Positions 24,189-32,981 of a stretch of 43,469 nucleotides of DNA are shown here, piece after piece. Origin of the DNA: Marinobacter sp. B9-2 (GTDB taxonomy: Bacteria; Pseudomonadota; Gammaproteobacteria; Pseudomonadales; Oleiphilaceae); the NCBI GenBank assembly GCA_003030785.1, contig PYVH01000017.1:1-43469 (forward strand), given 5' to 3'. Numbering within the stretch: position 1 is the first letter of the stretch; every line of letters starts with the position of its first letter. The notes below the pieces were generated by a model. That model searched no databases. It saw only the letters and a list, made by a program, of their open reading frames with translations, and was not told where the DNA came from. A program made the position numbers and the translations under genes.

Positions 24189-26182
24189 GCGCGAACCTCG
24201 CGTGCCGGCCTCATCGATTCGCGGTCAGCTGCGGCTGCACGGCGGCGACGGTAGCGACGGTCTGCCACGGCCAGCACGCCCCCGGAGGCCATCAGCAGCG
24301 CACCCAGCCAAAGCCAGCGTACAAATGGCTTGACCTGTAGGCGCATTGCCCAGCTGCCGTCGTCCAGTTCCTCCCCCATGGCCACGTAAAGGTCCCGCAA
24401 CAGGCCGGGGTCGAGTGCGACATCGGTCATCGGCTGCCCTCGGGCAATGTACAGGCGCTTCTCCGGGTACAGGGTGGTGACAATCCGGCCTTCACGGGCA
24501 ACCTCGATGGTCGCCGTATCGGCGAGGAAGTTGGGCCCCCGACGCTCGCCCAGTTCGGTCAGCGTAAAATCGTACCCGCCCAGATTCACCTGCTCACCGA
24601 TATCAAGCCGCACATTACGCTCCATGGCGTAGTTCGACACCATCACCACGCCCACGATGGTGACGGCCAGGCCCACGTGGCCGACCACCATGCCCCAGTA
24701 TGAAGGGGTCAACTTACGCAATCCGGACAGCGCAGAGGACGCATTGCGGACTTTATCAAACAGGTCGCGCACCAACGCCAGTACTACCCACAGGGCCGCC
24801 ACCATCCCCAGCGCCACGGCGACATTCCACTGGCCGTTGTAAAGAAACGGTATCGATATCGCAATCGCCAGTGCGGCCAAGCCCGCCCCCAGTAGTCGCC
24901 GGAACAGCTCCCGACCGGGCATCTGCTTCCAGCGTGAGACCGGCCCCAGCCCCATAAAGGCACACAGCATGACGGTCAGTGGCACGAACAGGCTATTAAA
25001 GTAAGGCGCGCCGATACTGACCTTGCCCAGCCCGAGTGCATCCAGGATCAAGGGGTACAGGGTGCCCATCAGGACCGTGATCGTCATGATGACCAGCAAA
25101 ATATTGTTGATCAGCAACAGAGCATCCCGGGAAAGCCAGCTAAAGCCCGCATTGGCGCTCATTCGCGGCGCCCGTAGCGCAAAGATCAAAAGCGAGACGC
25201 CGACCGTTATTCCCAGCAACGCCAGAATGAAGAGCCCCCGAGATGGATCATTGGCAAAGGCATGAACCGAGGTCAGTACCCCTGAGCGCACCAGGAAGGT
25301 GCCCAGTAACGAGAGTGAGAACGTGAAAATCGCCAGCAGTGCCGTCCAGCTCTTGAACGTGCCGCGTTTTTCCGTGACCGCCAGTGAATGTATCAGCGCT
25401 GTCCCGCTCAGCCAGGGCAGGAGCGATGCATTTTCCACCGGATCCCAGAACCACCAGCCGCCCCAACCCAGCTCATAGTAGGCCCACCAGCTACCCAGAG
25501 CGATGCCGAGGGTCAGAAAGGCCCAGGCAATGTTGGTCCACGGCCGAACCCAGCGCGTCCAGGCCGCATCGAGACGCCCTTCGATCAGCGCAGCGATGGC
25601 AAAAGCAAAGACCACTGAAAAACCCACATAGCCCATGTAAAGCATCGGCGGATGGATGATCAGGCCAACATCCTGCAACAACGGATTCAGATCGGCACCG
25701 TCGGCTGGCATGCCCGGCAACAGGCGATCAAAGGGACTGGACGTAACGACGATGAAAAGCAGGAACCCTGCGCTGACGACACCCAGAACTCCCAGAACCC
25801 GTGCCAGCATATCCCGTGGCAACTGGCGGGAAAACAGACTGACGGCAAAGCCCCAGCCACTGAGAATCAGACTCCATAACAGCACCGAGCCTTCATGAGA
25901 GCCCCAGACGGCGGTGAACTTGTAGTACCAGGGCAGCATCGAGTTGGAATTACGGGCCACATAATCCACGCTGAAATCATCCAGAAGAAAACTGGCGGTC
26001 AGGCTGGCATAAGAAACCAGTAGAAAAACAAATTGCCCCCATGCCATGGGCTCTGCAAATGCCATCCACAACGGGCGCCGGGTGGCGGCTCCCAGCAAGG
26101 GCACGGTCGCCTGAAGCAGCGACAGGCAAAGTGCAATCAATAACGCGAAGAGACCAACTTCAGGGATTGTCAGGGTAAGCAT
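24185..26182 (-). CDS. ccmF: Heme lyase subunit CcmF
   Basis: A 665-residue polytopic inner-membrane protein, normal for CcmF. The WWD motif that contacts haem is present (WGGWWFWDPVENASLLPWL), along with the conserved HxxG-type loops (GSHEGSVLLWSLILSGWG and the segment IIHPPMLYMGYVG). CcmF joins haem to the CxxCH Cys residues in System I. I start at the ATG at 26182 (MLTLTIPEVG), where the family begins; an upstream TTG at 26269 would add 29 polar residues. Genes ccmA to ccmE are not in the window. Confidence 0.93.
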   Translation of the reverse strand: MLTLTIPEVGLFALLIALCLSLLQATVPLLGAATRRPLWMAFAEPMAWGQFVFLLVSYASLTASFLLDDFSVDYVARNSNSMLPWYYKFTAVWGSHEGSVLLWSLILSGWGFAVSLFSRQLPRDMLARVLGVLGVVSAGFLLFIVVTSSPFDRLLPGMPADGADLNPLLQDVGLIIHPPMLYMGYVGFSVVFAFAIAALIEGRLDAAWTRWVRPWTNIAWAFLTLGIALGSWWAYYELGWGGWWFWDPVENASLLPWLSGTALIHSLAVTEKRGTFKSWTALLAIFTFSLSLLGTFLVRSGVLTSVHAFANDPSRGLFILALLGITVGVSLLIFALRAPRMSANAGFSWLSRDALLLINNILLVIMTITVLMGTLYPLILDALGLGKVSIGAPYFNSLFVPLTVMLCAFMGLGPVSRWKQMPGRELFRRLLGAGLAALAIAISIPFLYNGQWNVAVALGMVAALWVVLALVRDLFDKVRNASSALSGLRKLTPSYWGMVVGHVGLAVTIVGVVMVSNYAMERNVRLDIGEQVNLGGYDFTLTELGERRGPNFLADTATIEVAREGRIVTTLYPEKRLYIARGQPMTDVALDPGLLRDLYVAMGEELDDGSWAMRLQVKPFVRWLWLGALLMASGGVLAVADRRYRRRRAAAADRESMRPAREVRA

Positions 26183-26290
26183 TTCGGGGCCGTGTTCGGT
26201 TGCGGGTTCGGCGATGACCGAACCTATCGGTGAAGGTTTCTCAGGTATTGCTTCGTCAGCCAGCCACAAGGCCAGCTGACGAATTCTCTA

Positions 26291-26929
26291 TTACTTCCGA
26301 CCAGGTTGGCGGGTAACGCGCAGATACGGTGTCTGCTCATCCCATCCGTCGGGGAAGCGCTCTTTGGCCTCTTCGTTGGAGAGCGACGGAACGATGATCA
26401 CATCCTCGCCATTCTTCCAGTCCACCGGCGTGGCCACTTTGTGGTTGTCGGTCAGTTGGAGCGAATCAATGACGCGCAGGATCTCGTCCAGATTGCGCCC
26501 GGTGCTGGGCGGATACGTCAGCATCAGACGGATTTTTTTCGCGGAATCGATAATGAATACCGTTCGAACAGTCACCTTGGGATCGGCTTTTGGATGGATC
26601 ATTCCGTACTGGTCGGCAACCACCTGATCCTTGTCTGCCAACAGGGGAAAATTGAGCCCCTTGCCCTGGGTTTTCTCGATATCCTTCGCCCAGTCTTTAT
26701 GGGAGTCGAGCGGGTCGACAGATACCCCGATCAGCTTCACACCGCGACTGGCGAACTCGTCCTTACGCTTCGCGAAGGCACCGAGCTCTGTGGTACAGAC
26801 GGGGGTGTAGTCGGCGGGGTGTGAAAACAGTACGGCCCAGTCGTCTCCCAGCCACTCATGAAACTGAATGTTTCCCTCGGTGGATGCGACGGTGAAATCG
26901 GGAGCGGTTTCTCCAAGTTGCAATGTCAT
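26291..26929 (-). CDS. 1-Cys peroxiredoxin (Prx6/AhpC-TSA family)
   Basis: A 212-residue peroxiredoxin. The active site DYTPVCTTELG holds the peroxidatic Cys45, and no resolving Cys is seen, which fits the Prx6 group. The Prx6 C-terminal domain is present (TPVDWKNGEDVIIVPS and FPDGWDEQTPYLRVTRQP). It reduces hydrogen peroxide and alkyl hydroperoxides in the cytoplasm with an external thiol. It heads the ccmF operon, 50 bases downstream of a MerR-type promoter box. Placing a peroxide scavenger with haem lyase genes under a copper-type promoter suggests a link between copper stress and haem or thiol oxidation. Confidence 0.92.
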   Translation of the reverse strand: MTLQLGETAPDFTVASTEGNIQFHEWLGDDWAVLFSHPADYTPVCTTELGAFAKRKDEFASRGVKLIGVSVDPLDSHKDWAKDIEKTQGKGLNFPLLADKDQVVADQYGMIHPKADPKVTVRTVFIIDSAKKIRLMLTYPPSTGRNLDEILRVIDSLQLTDNHKVATPVDWKNGEDVIIVPSLSNEEAKERFPDGWDEQTPYLRVTRQPGRK

Positions 26930-26978
26930 CGTTTCATTCTCCTTTGCTTTGGCTGTCGTTCTCGGTTCGTCAGTACAG

Positions 26979-27009
26979 ACGATATCTTTAAAGTCAACTT
27001 TAAGGTCAA
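26979..27009 (-). promoter_or_regulatory. MerR-type (CueR-like) promoter of the peroxiredoxin-ccm operon
   Basis: On the minus strand: -35 TTGACC (27009-27004), 19-base spacer, -10 TATCGT (26984-26979). The 19-base spacing and the dyad (AAAGTTGACTTT core) are the marks of promoters that MerR proteins activate by untwisting. The sequence is nearly the same as that in front of cueR at 40.3 kb, so the same regulator probably acts on both. Confidence 0.75.
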
Positions 27010-27028
27010 GGCGTTTGTCAGATGTTTT

Positions 27029-27541
27029 TTAGCCTGATCCATCGAGCTCGACGTTCGTGCCCGATTTTTCGGGTATGAAACTGACATAGAGGAAAAGCAC
27101 GGTGCCCAGCACAATGGCGATATCGGCAAGGTTAAAGGCTGGCCAGTGCCAGGATTGCCAATAGACATCAAAGGAATCCACAACATAGCCACGAAATATC
27201 CGGTCAATCAGGTTGCCCACGGCACCGCCAAGAATAAGGCTGTACGCGATGGCTTCTCCCCTGCGGCGGCACTGAAGAATCAGCCTGATCAGTACAAATG
27301 AGACAACTACCGCGACTGTGATAAGAAAGTATCGCTGCCAACCTCCGCCATCGGCAAACAGGCTGAATGCGGCGCCGGTGTTCCAGACATGAACCCAGTT
27401 AAAGAACGGGGTCACCGGAATCGATTCGCCATACGCCATTGACTGCTGGACCAGCCATTTTACAACCTGATCAGACGCCGCAATCAGGCCCGAAATAGCC
27501 AGCAGGCCATACGGCAAGTGTTTTTTGGCAACGATGGACAT
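27029..27541 (-). CDS. lspA: Lipoprotein signal peptidase (LspA)
   Basis: A 170-residue inner-membrane aspartyl peptidase with four helices. Catalytic Asp regions are both visible: GGAVGNLIDRIFRGYVVDSFD and FNLADIAIVLG. It cleaves the signal peptide of diacylglyceryl-modified prolipoproteins. A chromosomal lspA normally lies with ileS, so this is probably an accessory copy. It follows the CDF exporter by 3 bases, resembling the pbr lead-resistance loci in which a signal peptidase (PbrC) accompanies metal transporters. The C-terminal tail EKSGTNVELDGSG is short. Confidence 0.93.
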   Translation of the reverse strand: MSIVAKKHLPYGLLAISGLIAASDQVVKWLVQQSMAYGESIPVTPFFNWVHVWNTGAAFSLFADGGGWQRYFLITVAVVVSFVLIRLILQCRRRGEAIAYSLILGGAVGNLIDRIFRGYVVDSFDVYWQSWHWPAFNLADIAIVLGTVLFLYVSFIPEKSGTNVELDGSG

Positions 27542-27544
27542 TGT

Positions 27545-28441
27545 TTAACCCTTAAGCGCGAGGATGCGCCTGGCCCCGTTGAGTACGATAACCCCCGCAA
27601 TGCTGCCGATGATCAGGTCCGGGTAGTTGGAGCCAGTCCACGCGACCAGGGCGCCAGCGGTAATGACCCCCAGATTGATCACCACATCGTTGGCTGAGAA
27701 TATCCAGCTCGCCTTCATGTGGGCACCGCCCTCCCGATGTTTGGATATCAGCAGCAGACAGGTGGTATTGGCGATCAATGCGATGAACGCAATCCCCATC
27801 ATTACCAGCGACTCCGGCTCACTGCCGAAGACAAAGCGCCTCACCACCTCTGCGAGTACGCCCACAGCCAGAATCAGTTGGAGTACGCCCGCGAGATGCG
27901 CCGCACGCACCTGCATTTTCACGCTGTGCCCAACCGCATACAGGGCGAGCCCATACACGGCCGCGTCGGCAAAATTGTCCAGGGATTCTGCAATCAAACC
28001 GGTGGAGTGCGCGATCAGGCCGGCCGTCATTTCCACCACAAACAGGACAGCATTGATACCGAGCAACCAACGCAGGGTGCCCGACTCCTGCTCGGCCGAG
28101 ATAGCCGTACCCCCGAGCGCCTTGATTGATTCAGGGTCGGCAGCGGCCGTTTCCTGAAGCGAAGCTCCCAGCCCGAGGGTCGCCAGCTTCGCGGTGATAG
28201 GCTCAGCCTCGCCATCGTGCACAACCTTCAACCGCCGATCAGACAGGTCGAAGGACAGCCCGCGAATGTCTTCAAAACCATTCAGGGCCAGTCGAATCAT
28301 CCGTTCCTCCGAAGGACAATCCATCTTCGGTACGGTATACACACTGATCCAGTTGCCGGACGCTTCAGAGGCCTCCGACCCGGTATTACCCTCGGCGGGT
28401 GTTGCGTCGCAGCCACAGGCGTCTTCACAGGATTTACTCAT
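27545..28441 (-). CDS. Cation diffusion facilitator with N-terminal metal-binding region
   Basis: A 298-residue CDF-related membrane protein. A Cys-rich start (MSKSCEDACGCD) and an HMA-like domain (SVYTVPKMDCPSEERMIR to about residue 105) precede six helices. The transport helices carry the CDF pattern ETAGLIAHSTGLIAESLDNFADA and, later, SANDVVINLGVITAG, where Asp and Asn residues sit at the places of the metal site. It should export a divalent metal such as Cd, Zn or Pb to the periplasm. The ATG at 28441 follows a GGAG; a longer frame from 28486 overlaps the promoter. It forms an operon with lspA and is divergent from the CadR-type regulator. Confidence 0.87.
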   Translation of the reverse strand: MSKSCEDACGCDATPAEGNTGSEASEASGNWISVYTVPKMDCPSEERMIRLALNGFEDIRGLSFDLSDRRLKVVHDGEAEPITAKLATLGLGASLQETAAADPESIKALGGTAISAEQESGTLRWLLGINAVLFVVEMTAGLIAHSTGLIAESLDNFADAAVYGLALYAVGHSVKMQVRAAHLAGVLQLILAVGVLAEVVRRFVFGSEPESLVMMGIAFIALIANTTCLLLISKHREGGAHMKASWIFSANDVVINLGVITAGALVAWTGSNYPDLIIGSIAGVIVLNGARRILALKG

Positions 28442-28474
28442 GATACGGCTCCACTTGAGTATTGTCGGATTATG

Positions 28475-28505
28475 ATTTAAAACCATATAGTCACTATAAG
28501 GTCAA
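28475..28505 (-). promoter_or_regulatory. CadR/PbrR-type promoter of the CDF-lspA operon
   Basis: On the minus strand: -35 TTGACC (28505-28500), 19-base spacer carrying the dyad ATAGTGACTAT, -10 TTAAAT (28480-28475). This closely resembles the PbrR promoter of pbrA and the CadR promoter, with their long spacers. It faces the CDF gene; the divergent regulator starts 34 bases to the right. Confidence 0.82.
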
Positions 28506-28538
28506 TAGAACAGATACCATCTGTTGAGGAGAAACCCG

Positions 28539-28943
28539 ATGCGCATTGGTCAGTTGGCACGGTCCGTAGGAGTCGATACTCAAACTGTCCGCTTCTATGA
28601 ACGGGAGGGCTTGTTACCACCGCCGGATCGGCAGGACAACGGTTACCGTGTTTACACCGAACGGCATGTTGAGCGGCTGGCCTTTATCAGGCGCTGCAGA
28701 ATACTCGAGCTGTCACTCGCTGAAATCCACGAGTTACAGAGGTATCAGACCGCCCCCCATCAGCCTTGCAGGGCCATCAACACCTTGCTTGATGATCACA
28801 TCACTCATGTGCGGTCTCGGATAACCGATCTGCAGGTACTGGAGAAACAACTTGTGTCGCTGCGAGCAAGTTGTAACGATGATCGGGAAATTGAGGCCTG
28901 CGGGGTTCTCGACGGGCTCAGCGAAGGAAACATGCAGCAGTAG
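28539..28943 (+). CDS. cadR: MerR-family Cd/Pb-responsive regulator (CadR/PbrR type)
   Basis: A 134-residue MerR-family regulator. The HTH begins at MRIGQLARSVGVDTQTVRFY and the wing is NGYRVYTERHVERL. Cysteines lie at 53, 77, 112 and 121; Cys77 (QPCRAINTLLDDH) and Cys112 match the metal-binding residues of CadR. It should repress, and on Cd or Pb binding activate, the divergent CDF-lspA promoter. The start is the ATG at 28539, where the family motif begins; the longer frame from 28524 adds MRRNP. The C-terminus is short and lacks the His-rich tail of some CadR proteins. Confidence 0.88.
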   Translation: MRIGQLARSVGVDTQTVRFYEREGLLPPPDRQDNGYRVYTERHVERLAFIRRCRILELSLAEIHELQRYQTAPHQPCRAINTLLDDHITHVRSRITDLQVLEKQLVSLRASCNDDREIEACGVLDGLSEGNMQQ

Positions 28944-28986
28944 CTTGAAGCATTACGCACCTGCCTTTTCAGTTGCGTAAATCCAG

Positions 28987-29562
28987 TCAGTCCGGAACCC
29001 CTTCAATGGTGCGGGTCATCAAATCCACCATGGCCGGGCTGTCCCATTCCGCGGCACCGACCAGACGGCCAATTTCGCGACCGTCGTGATCAATCAGCAG
29101 CGTTGTAGGAACACCTTCTATGCCCAGTGTTGAGGTCGCCAGTGTCGACGGATCAATATACTGGCGAAGATGTTGGATGCCTGTTTTCCGGTAGAATTTC
29201 TCAACAACACTGATGCCTGCGTGGTCAACGGACAGCGCGACCACTTCAAATTGCTCGCCGCCCAGTTGAGCCTGAAGTGAGTCCAGCGTCGGCATTTCCT
29301 CACGGCAAGGCAGGCACCAGGTCGCCCAGATATTGAGCAATATCGCCTTACCCTTAAAGTCAGCCAGTGTCAGCGGCCTGCCGTCTTCGTCCTCAAAAGC
29401 CAGCTCGGGCAGAGTGCGAGAGGACTCCCAGATCAGGAACCCCTGGGGCCCCACGGACTTCGGAACTTTCCCTGCAGCCATAACTGGAGCGGCTATGGAA
29501 ATAGCAAGCGCGAAAAAGACTACGGCGATTCCCCGGGCGGCGGATATGCGCTGGTGACTCAT
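28987..29562 (-). CDS. TlpA/ResA-like periplasmic thioredoxin
   Basis: A 191-residue secreted thioredoxin-fold protein with a signal peptide (residues 1-30, ending VMAAGK) and active site WATWCLPCREEMP (Cys83, Cys86). The cis-Pro loop is IEGVPTTLLIDHDG. TlpA proteins reduce Cys pairs in copper-site or haem proteins. It is the last gene of the dsbG-dsbD-sco run, 56 bases after sco, so it probably takes electrons from the DsbD-like protein and passes them to Sco or a copper protein. The converging CadR-type gene ends 43 bases away. Confidence 0.88.
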   Translation of the reverse strand: MSHQRISAARGIAVVFFALAISIAAPVMAAGKVPKSVGPQGFLIWESSRTLPELAFEDEDGRPLTLADFKGKAILLNIWATWCLPCREEMPTLDSLQAQLGGEQFEVVALSVDHAGISVVEKFYRKTGIQHLRQYIDPSTLATSTLGIEGVPTTLLIDHDGREIGRLVGAAEWDSPAMVDLMTRTIEGVPD

Positions 29563-29618
29563 TAGACATTTCTCCTGATTACAGTGGTCGGTTTGCTGCC
29601 GGCATGGTGCCCCACGCG

Positions 29619-30329
29619 TTACTCGCTCTGTAGCAACGCTTCAATGCGCCCGTGCAGCCGGCCCCAGAACCCATCACCGGCTGCCGCGTTGGGGCCTTTG
29701 GCAATGGCCGTAAGGTAGGTCACCAGATGCTCAGGCTTGAATTTTAATCCATGGAACCGGGCCCGCATCTGACCTTCCGGGTCAATCACGTGGGTTACCA
29801 CGCCATGGACCTGTACACCCTCACCCGTATCCCTGAACTGAACGCCGTAGGCCTTGGCGAGCTCCGACGTCAACCCGGGCGATTCGCCTTCGCCCCGGTA
29901 CAGAAAGTGCCAATTATCGGGGTTCAGGTCGAAATTGTCGCCATACGCGCGCATGTTGTCCCGGGTACCGGCAATATCCTCGCGATCAGTGGCAATGGTG
30001 ATGAACACCACCTCTTCACTCAGCCCTTCTTCTTCAACCCCGGTTTGCAACTGCCGTATCAGGTTCATATGAAAAGGGCAGGCCTCGGTACAGCGCGTGT
30101 AGAGAAAATTGAGCACAACGGTTTTGCCGTTTAAGTCGGCAAGGGAAAGGGTATTGCCATCAACGCCTGTAAGATCAAATGGAGGGGCCGGCTGATCCAC
30201 GAACTGGGCATATCGCTCTTTCTCGTTCAATGAGGCCTCCACATCTTCCATGGAGTGAGCCATGGCATTGCTGCTGACCAGGGCAATCACGGCAATCAGG
30301 AATACTCTGAATAAGCTGTTCACAGTCAT
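29619..30329 (-). CDS. SCO1/SenC/PrrC-family copper chaperone
   Basis: A 236-residue periplasmic protein with a signal sequence (residues 1-24, SSNAMA) and a thioredoxin-like Sco fold. The copper ligands are CTEACP (Cys80, Cys84) and a conserved His (His180 in VVTHVIDPEG). Sco proteins deliver copper to the CuA site of cytochrome oxidase or take part in copper-dependent thiol redox. No oxidase genes are in the window, so a role in copper handling is more likely here. It is separated from the DsbD N-domain gene by 36 bases. Confidence 0.88.
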   Translation of the reverse strand: MTVNSLFRVFLIAVIALVSSNAMAHSMEDVEASLNEKERYAQFVDQPAPPFDLTGVDGNTLSLADLNGKTVVLNFLYTRCTEACPFHMNLIRQLQTGVEEEGLSEEVVFITIATDREDIAGTRDNMRAYGDNFDLNPDNWHFLYRGEGESPGLTSELAKAYGVQFRDTGEGVQVHGVVTHVIDPEGQMRARFHGLKFKPEHLVTYLTAIAKGPNAAAGDGFWGRLHGRIEALLQSE

Positions 30330-30365
30330 TCTCCATTTGAGTTGTTTTCCGAAGGGAGCCCCGGG

Positions 30366-30956
30366 TTATTGTGGCTTGGTATCGTCCAGATTCAGCGCAA
30401 CGGGCAGGTCAGCTGGTGCCAGGCAAACGCCCTCGTCACTGCAGGCTTGCACCCGTACTGTCATGTCAAGCTTGCCTGCCTCTTTCAGCGCGGTGGTCTG
30501 TTTTTCATCTGGCAGCAGCCGGATGCTCGCACCGTCGTCGTACACCTCCAGGGCGGTGTCACCCAGCACAATGTCACTGACCCGGCCGCGCGGGTACTCC
30601 GTCGGAATATCGAGCGACTGGCCGCCAGCCGAAGACTTGGCGACGGTGGGGATCAGAAACTCCATGGAGGCTGGATTCGCATTCACGTGCCAGCCCGGTT
30701 CAATGTCCAGTGTCAGAACAATTTCACCGGTCTCCCCTATCAGGGCTTTGCCGCCTTCCGCAAGATTGAGGCGGACCTTATCGGAAGAATCTGCCAACCC
30801 CGTGCGGGCAACTGGTGCCTGGGGGTCGGAACTGGCTTGTTCAGGCTGGGCTGAGCCAGGGGCCTTTCCGGAATTGGTACCGATCAACATGAACGCCGCG
30901 ATCGCGATCAGAAAAACCGCTACGCCGGTCAGCAATACTTTGGGTCGGGTTGTCAT
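30366..30956 (-). CDS. Stand-alone DsbD N-terminal (alpha) domain protein
   Basis: A 196-residue periplasmic protein with a membrane anchor (residues 7-25), a Pro/Ser-rich linker and an immunoglobulin-like domain matching the N-terminal domain of DsbD. The family Cys pair lies in VQACSDEGVCLAP, with PGWHVNANPAS upstream. In E. coli this domain hands electrons from the membrane domain to DsbC/DsbG and CcmG. Here it is a separate gene downstream of the beta/gamma gene, a split DsbD. The two are 16 bases apart. Confidence 0.87.
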   Translation of the reverse strand: MTTRPKVLLTGVAVFLIAIAAFMLIGTNSGKAPGSAQPEQASSDPQAPVARTGLADSSDKVRLNLAEGGKALIGETGEIVLTLDIEPGWHVNANPASMEFLIPTVAKSSAGGQSLDIPTEYPRGRVSDIVLGDTALEVYDDGASIRLLPDEKQTTALKEAGKLDMTVRVQACSDEGVCLAPADLPVALNLDDTKPQ

Positions 30957-30972
30957 GGTTCATCTCCAGTAT

Positions 30973-32163
30973 CTAGGGTTGTGAATTCTCGGTGCGGTTG
31001 ATCGCCTCGACCAGGCTGTCGGTATCAAAGAGCCCAGTGAAACGGGCGACAACGGCGCCGTCACCGGCAAAAACCGCTGCAAAGGGCAAGGCCTGCCCAC
31101 CCGTCGCGGTTAACAATGCGTCTTTTTCGGGATCGCTTGCTGTCACGTCCACCTGAATCGGCACCATGCCGGCCCGCTCCACGGCTTCGGCCACAGCGGG
31201 CTCTTTATACACGGTGCGCTCCAGGACCTTGCAGTTGATGCACCAGTCGGCAGTGAACTCCAGCAAATACGGTGTGCCACGGGCTTTTGTGTCCGCCAGG
31301 AGTTCTGCTGAGTAGGGTTGCCAGACAAGTTCGTCTTCGCCGCTGCCCAACGGAGATGCGAATACCACCGTCACCGCAAGGGCAAGGCCTGTCGCCGTTG
31401 CAGTGATCACGCGCACGGCACCGTTCCCCTGAACGAAACGGCGGAGACCCCAGACCAGCACCAGCGCCAGCCAGGCCCACCACAGCCAGGGGTATACCGC
31501 TTTGGGCACCAGGCTCGCACTGAAAAACACGGCGGCGGCCAGCAATATCAGCGCGAGCACTTCACGAATGGCTACGGTCCAGGGGCCCGCCTTGGGCAAA
31601 CGGCTCAGCCACTCGGGCCTGAGCATCAGTACCGCGTAGGGCAACGACAGCCCCAGCCCGATACTGCCGAATATCCCCATGATGACCGGTGTCGGCTGGG
31701 TAACGGCAAAGGCCAGAACGCCACCGAGGAATGGTCCTGCGCAGGGCGCGGCCAGAATCGCACTCAACAGCCCGGATACATAGGCTTCAAAGTAACGCCG
31801 GCCATGCGCCGAGGCGGCGAATGTCGGGACGGGGATGGGCAGATCGAGCCAGGTAATCACCGCAAACCCGACCATTAACGCAACCAGGACGGCCACGAAT
31901 AGCGTTGACTGGAACAACGTGCCCCAGTTCCACTGCAGCAGTGCGGTCAGGCCGCCCAGCGTCAGGAAAAAGGTGAGTGTTCCGGCCGTGAATGCCAACG
32001 CGGCCAGCACCCGATGGGACCTCTGGCCGCCCGCCTCCCGCAGGATGGTCCGGACCTTGATGGGGATCGCGGGCAGCACGCAGGGCGTCAGGTTCAGCAG
32101 TAGACCTGCCATAACCGCCATCATGATCTGGCCGGCAATGAGTAATGAGGGCAGCTGATCCAT
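30973..32163 (-). CDS. dsbD: DsbD-like thiol:disulfide interchange protein (membrane and thioredoxin domains)
   Basis: A 396-residue protein with eight hydrophobic segments followed by a thioredoxin domain. The membrane part has the CcdA/DsbD motifs LNLTPCVLPAIPIKV and GPFLGGVLAFAVTQP (the Cys-Pro elements; AAPCAGP is the second), and the C-terminal domain holds WCINCKVLER. It moves electrons from cytoplasmic thioredoxin across the membrane. The N-terminal alpha domain is encoded by the next gene. Its ATG overlaps the dsbG stop (TAATG) at 32163. Confidence 0.92.
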   Translation of the reverse strand: MDQLPSLLIAGQIMMAVMAGLLLNLTPCVLPAIPIKVRTILREAGGQRSHRVLAALAFTAGTLTFFLTLGGLTALLQWNWGTLFQSTLFVAVLVALMVGFAVITWLDLPIPVPTFAASAHGRRYFEAYVSGLLSAILAAPCAGPFLGGVLAFAVTQPTPVIMGIFGSIGLGLSLPYAVLMLRPEWLSRLPKAGPWTVAIREVLALILLAAAVFFSASLVPKAVYPWLWWAWLALVLVWGLRRFVQGNGAVRVITATATGLALAVTVVFASPLGSGEDELVWQPYSAELLADTKARGTPYLLEFTADWCINCKVLERTVYKEPAVAEAVERAGMVPIQVDVTASDPEKDALLTATGGQALPFAAVFAGDGAVVARFTGLFDTDSLVEAINRTENSQP

Positions 32164-32981
32164 TACTCAGTGACTCCCAGCATCCTGCCGAGCGCTTCCT
32201 GGCTGGGCACACCAGTCTGGCCCCGCCATTGTCCGCTCGTGTCCTTGAACAGCAGCCCTGGCGTCCCGCTGAAACCCGCCTCGGCCATCCACTGACCGTG
32301 TTGTTCGAGGGCCTGTTGAAGGTCGGCCGGGATCGGAGTGAGTTCAGAAATGCCGCGGCCGTCACCGCTTTTTCCGAAGTTTTCCTCAAACACCTGGAGC
32401 GCCGCGGCTCGATCCTCTGCGTTCATGATTGCTGCAGAAAGCCCCAGGCTGGACGGTTTGAGAAACCCGACCATGACCCAGTGCAACCTGACTTTCCCCT
32501 CCGCAACCCAATCCCTGGTTTGCTGCCAGAATTTGTGGCAAAAAATGCAGTTGGGATCCGCGAAGATATAGACCTCAGGGGCATCTTTACCGCCCTCGCT
32601 CACCAGATGGGGGTCCCGGGAGAGCTGCTCGGCAACCGACGCATACGTCGGCTTCGGTATATAACGAGCGGAATATTCGCGGGTCAGATCGTTGCCATCA
32701 CTCTCCAGAAGTGCGCCGGAAAAAGTGAGGTCACCGAGACCATAGAGGATTCCGGTTTTCCCGTCGCCGGTCTTTACAACATAGCCGGTCACGCCCTCGG
32801 CTGGCGTGGAGAAGCGTTCAGTCACCGTAAAACCGATTCTCTCCTGCAGTGCCTTGATTCCCGGGTCCATTGGTGGTGACGCCGAGGCCAAGGCAGCGAA
32901 TAAACTCAAAAAAAGTGCCATCGAAAGCTTATGGCAGAGCACGGTCATGCCGCGCACCGGGTATTCCAGATAGAATGACAT
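32163..32981 (-). CDS. dsbG: Periplasmic disulfide isomerase/chaperone DsbG-like
   Basis: A protein of about 272 residues with a secretory signal, a dimerisation region and a thioredoxin domain. The active site FADPNCIFCHKFWQQ is CIFC, where DsbG usually has CPYC, and the cis-Pro loop is FSGTPGLLFKD. DsbG guards single thiols in the periplasm and is reduced by DsbD, whose gene follows at once. The start is uncertain: ATG at 32981 (used here, after GGGAAC), GTG at 32984, or the internal ATG at 32948 that begins the signal peptide MTVLCHKLSMALFLSL. Confidence 0.85.
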   Translation of the reverse strand: MSFYLEYPVRGMTVLCHKLSMALFLSLFAALASASPPMDPGIKALQERIGFTVTERFSTPAEGVTGYVVKTGDGKTGILYGLGDLTFSGALLESDGNDLTREYSARYIPKPTYASVAEQLSRDPHLVSEGGKDAPEVYIFADPNCIFCHKFWQQTRDWVAEGKVRLHWVMVGFLKPSSLGLSAAIMNAEDRAAALQVFEENFGKSGDGRGISELTPIPADLQQALEQHGQWMAEAGFSGTPGLLFKDTSGQWRGQTGVPSQEALGRMLGVTE

